The notes beneath the pieces were generated by a model that did not search any database, was not told the DNA's origin, and saw only the letters and a list, made by a program, of their open reading frames with translations. From positions 1 to 34,715 of the forward strand of contig NZ_AJLT01000038.1 in the NCBI RefSeq assembly GCF_000258765.1: DNA of 34,715 bases, written 5' to 3'. How positions within the stretch are numbered: the first letter of the stretch is position 1; the number at the start of each line of letters is the position of its first letter. This document shows, one piece after another, positions 33,606 to 34,715 of this stretch. Both the position numbers and the translations under genes were made by a program. Source of the stretch: Gillisia marina. GTDB lineage: Bacteria; Bacteroidota; Bacteroidia; Flavobacteriales; Flavobacteriaceae.

Positions 33606-33636
33606 TTGTAGTGAATGAAAACTTGTACTATTTTAG
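33606..33636 (+). promoter_or_regulatory. promoter of recA
   Basis: TTG (33606-33608), 20-nt spacer and TATTTTAG (33629-33636), one mismatch from TAnnTTTG. It gives a leader of about 18-20 nt before ATG at 33661. I found no obvious LexA-type palindrome. Confidence 0.45.
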
Positions 33637-33660
33637 CAGCACGCAAATAAAAAAGAAGAG

Positions 33661-34677
33661 ATGAGCAACGAAAAAGAAAAAGAAGCAAAGTTAAAAGCCT
33701 TGAAGCTTACCCTAGATAAGATGGATAAAACTTACGGTAAGGGTACGGTAATGAAAATGAGCGACCAAGCGGTTTTAGATGTAGAAGCTATTTCCACGGG
33801 ATCTTTGGGTCTTAATGTTGCTTTAGGTGTTGGCGGATATCCAAGAGGAAGAGTAATCGAAATTTATGGACCAGAATCTTCGGGTAAAACAACTCTTACG
33901 CTACATGCCATTGCTGAAGCACAAAAAGCCGGAGGAATCGCTGCCTTTATTGATGCTGAACATGCATTTGATAGAACTTATGCAGGAAACCTTGGGGTAG
34001 ATATTGAAAACCTAATTATTTCGCAACCAGATAACGGAGAGCAAGCACTTGAAATAACCGATAATTTAATTCGCTCTGGCGCTATAGATATTATTGTAAT
34101 AGATTCTGTTGCTGCACTTACTCCTAAAAGTGAAATTGAAGGAGAAATGGGTGATTCTAAGATGGGCTTGCATGCAAGATTAATGTCTCAAGCCTTAAGA
34201 AAACTTACTGCAAGTATTAGTAAAACCAATTGTACTGTTATTTTCATTAACCAACTTCGAGAAAAAATTGGAGTAATGTTCGGAAACCCGGAAACCACAA
34301 CCGGTGGAAATGCTCTTAAATTTTACGCTTCTGTAAGGTTGGATATTAGAAGATCTACACAAATAAAAGATAGCAACAGCAACGTAATGGGAAATAAAAC
34401 CCGTGTGAAGGTTGTAAAAAACAAAGTTGCTCCACCATTTAGAATGGCAGAATTCGATATTATGTACGGGGAAGGAATTTCTAAAATTGGAGAAATTATA
34501 GACATTGGAGTAGATTATGAGATCATTAAGAAAAGTGGTTCCTGGTTTAGTTACGAAGACACCAAACTTGGACAAGGTCGAGATGCTGTAAAAGCAATCT
34601 TAAAAGACAATCCGGATCTAATGGATGAATTAGAAGAAAAAATTACCAATGCCATTAAAATTGCTAAGGAGCAATAA
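33661..34677 (+). CDS. recA: recombinase RecA
   Basis: 338-aa DNA strand-exchange ATPase for homologous recombination and the SOS response. Walker [10 protein letters not shown] is at 70-78, the Walker B region [12 protein letters not shown] at about 140-151, the L2 loop [16 protein letters not shown] is present, and the C-terminal domain is short (ending AIKIAKEQ). Complete and of normal length. A likely terminator begins with the A-run at about 34699, cut by the window end. Confidence 0.97.
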   Translation: MSNEKEKEAKLKALKLTLDKMDKTYGKGTVMKMSDQAVLDVEAISTGSLGLNVALGVGGYPRGRVIEIYGPESSGKTTLTLHAIAEAQKAGGIAAFIDAEHAFDRTYAGNLGVDIENLIISQPDNGEQALEITDNLIRSGAIDIIVIDSVAALTPKSEIEGEMGDSKMGLHARLMSQALRKLTASISKTNCTVIFINQLREKIGVMFGNPETTTGGNALKFYASVRLDIRRSTQIKDSNSNVMGNKTRVKVVKNKVAPPFRMAEFDIMYGEGISKIGEIIDIGVDYEIIKKSGSWFSYEDTKLGQGRDAVKAILKDNPDLMDELEEKITNAIKIAKEQ

Positions 34678-34715
34678 AGTGCATTTGAAGAATTTTTAAA
34701 AAAAAACCCGCAATT

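Noticed and set aside
33606-33660. SOS box in the recA promoter
   Set aside because: No convincing palindrome of a LexA type near the -7 box; Bacteroidota use varied or unknown operators, so nothing is claimed.
34195-34575. Minus-strand ORFs within recA
   Set aside because: Shadow frames of a well-identified gene, no motif and no start context.
1-34715. CRISPR array, tRNA, rRNA, prophage or integrase
   Set aside because: No regularly spaced repeats, cloverleaf candidates, rRNA segments or phage/integrase proteins were seen.

Overview
The window looks like core chromosome of a member of the Flavobacteriaceae (Bacteroidota), probably a marine lineage related to Gramella/Zunongwangia/Salegentibacter; the genus is a guess. 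The reasons are: AT-rich DNA, several promoters of the Bacteroidota type (TTG, a spacer of about 18-23 nt, then TAnnTTTG), a complete Bacteroidota-type Bat aerotolerance operon, the gliding lipoprotein gldH next to ricT, many Cys-lipoproteins, and little sign of Shine-Dalgarno use. There are no rRNA or tRNA genes, no CRISPR array, no phage and no canonical insertion sequence.

Layout. 1-6.0 kb holds housekeeping genes: the 3' end of gmk overlapping nadD, a BON-LysM protein (Kbp/YgaU type), gpsA, an EamA transporter, an unknown gene coupled to pheS, another unknown gene, and a CvpA-family gene. 6.0-8.9 kb is a leftward SulP transporter plus beta-carbonic anhydrase pair (probable bicarbonate uptake) with a small membrane protein upstream. 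9.0-18.2 kb is the leftward operon moxR, DUF58, a BatD-like two-TM protein, batA, batB, batC, batD, batE; batB carries a frameshift. 18.3-22.0 kb has a DUF4382 lipoprotein, then three rightward genes that are all frameshifted here: an SDR oxidoreductase, an AlbA_2 (Schlafen-type) protein and a PPP-type phosphatase. 22.2-26.1 kb has a plant-type acyl-ACP desaturase, two neighbouring genes that look like the two halves of a DUF4331 protein, and a TPR lipoprotein. 26.2-28.0 kb is scoA/scoB (3-oxoacid CoA-transferase) interrupted by a four-helix-bundle (23S rRNA IVP-type) gene bracketed by short inverted repeats. 28.1-33.3 kb is ricT, gldH and a class A PBP, preceded by trhO. recA closes the window on the plus strand.

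Most of the content is ordinary. The features most worth a second look are: the four-helix-bundle cassette inside scoAB; helically phased TTAAC direct repeats at two loci (19.23 and 23.27 kb); the split DUF4331 pair; a possible small leftward transcription unit (30-aa ORF plus terminator) between trhO and recA; a MITE-like hairpin element after nadD; a nested-palindrome divergent promoter at 5.43 kb; and the frameshifts (five indels in four genes), which are either sequencing errors or recent decay. I did not find a clear-cut new defence or biosynthetic system. The AlbA_2 plus phosphatase pair is the nearest candidate.
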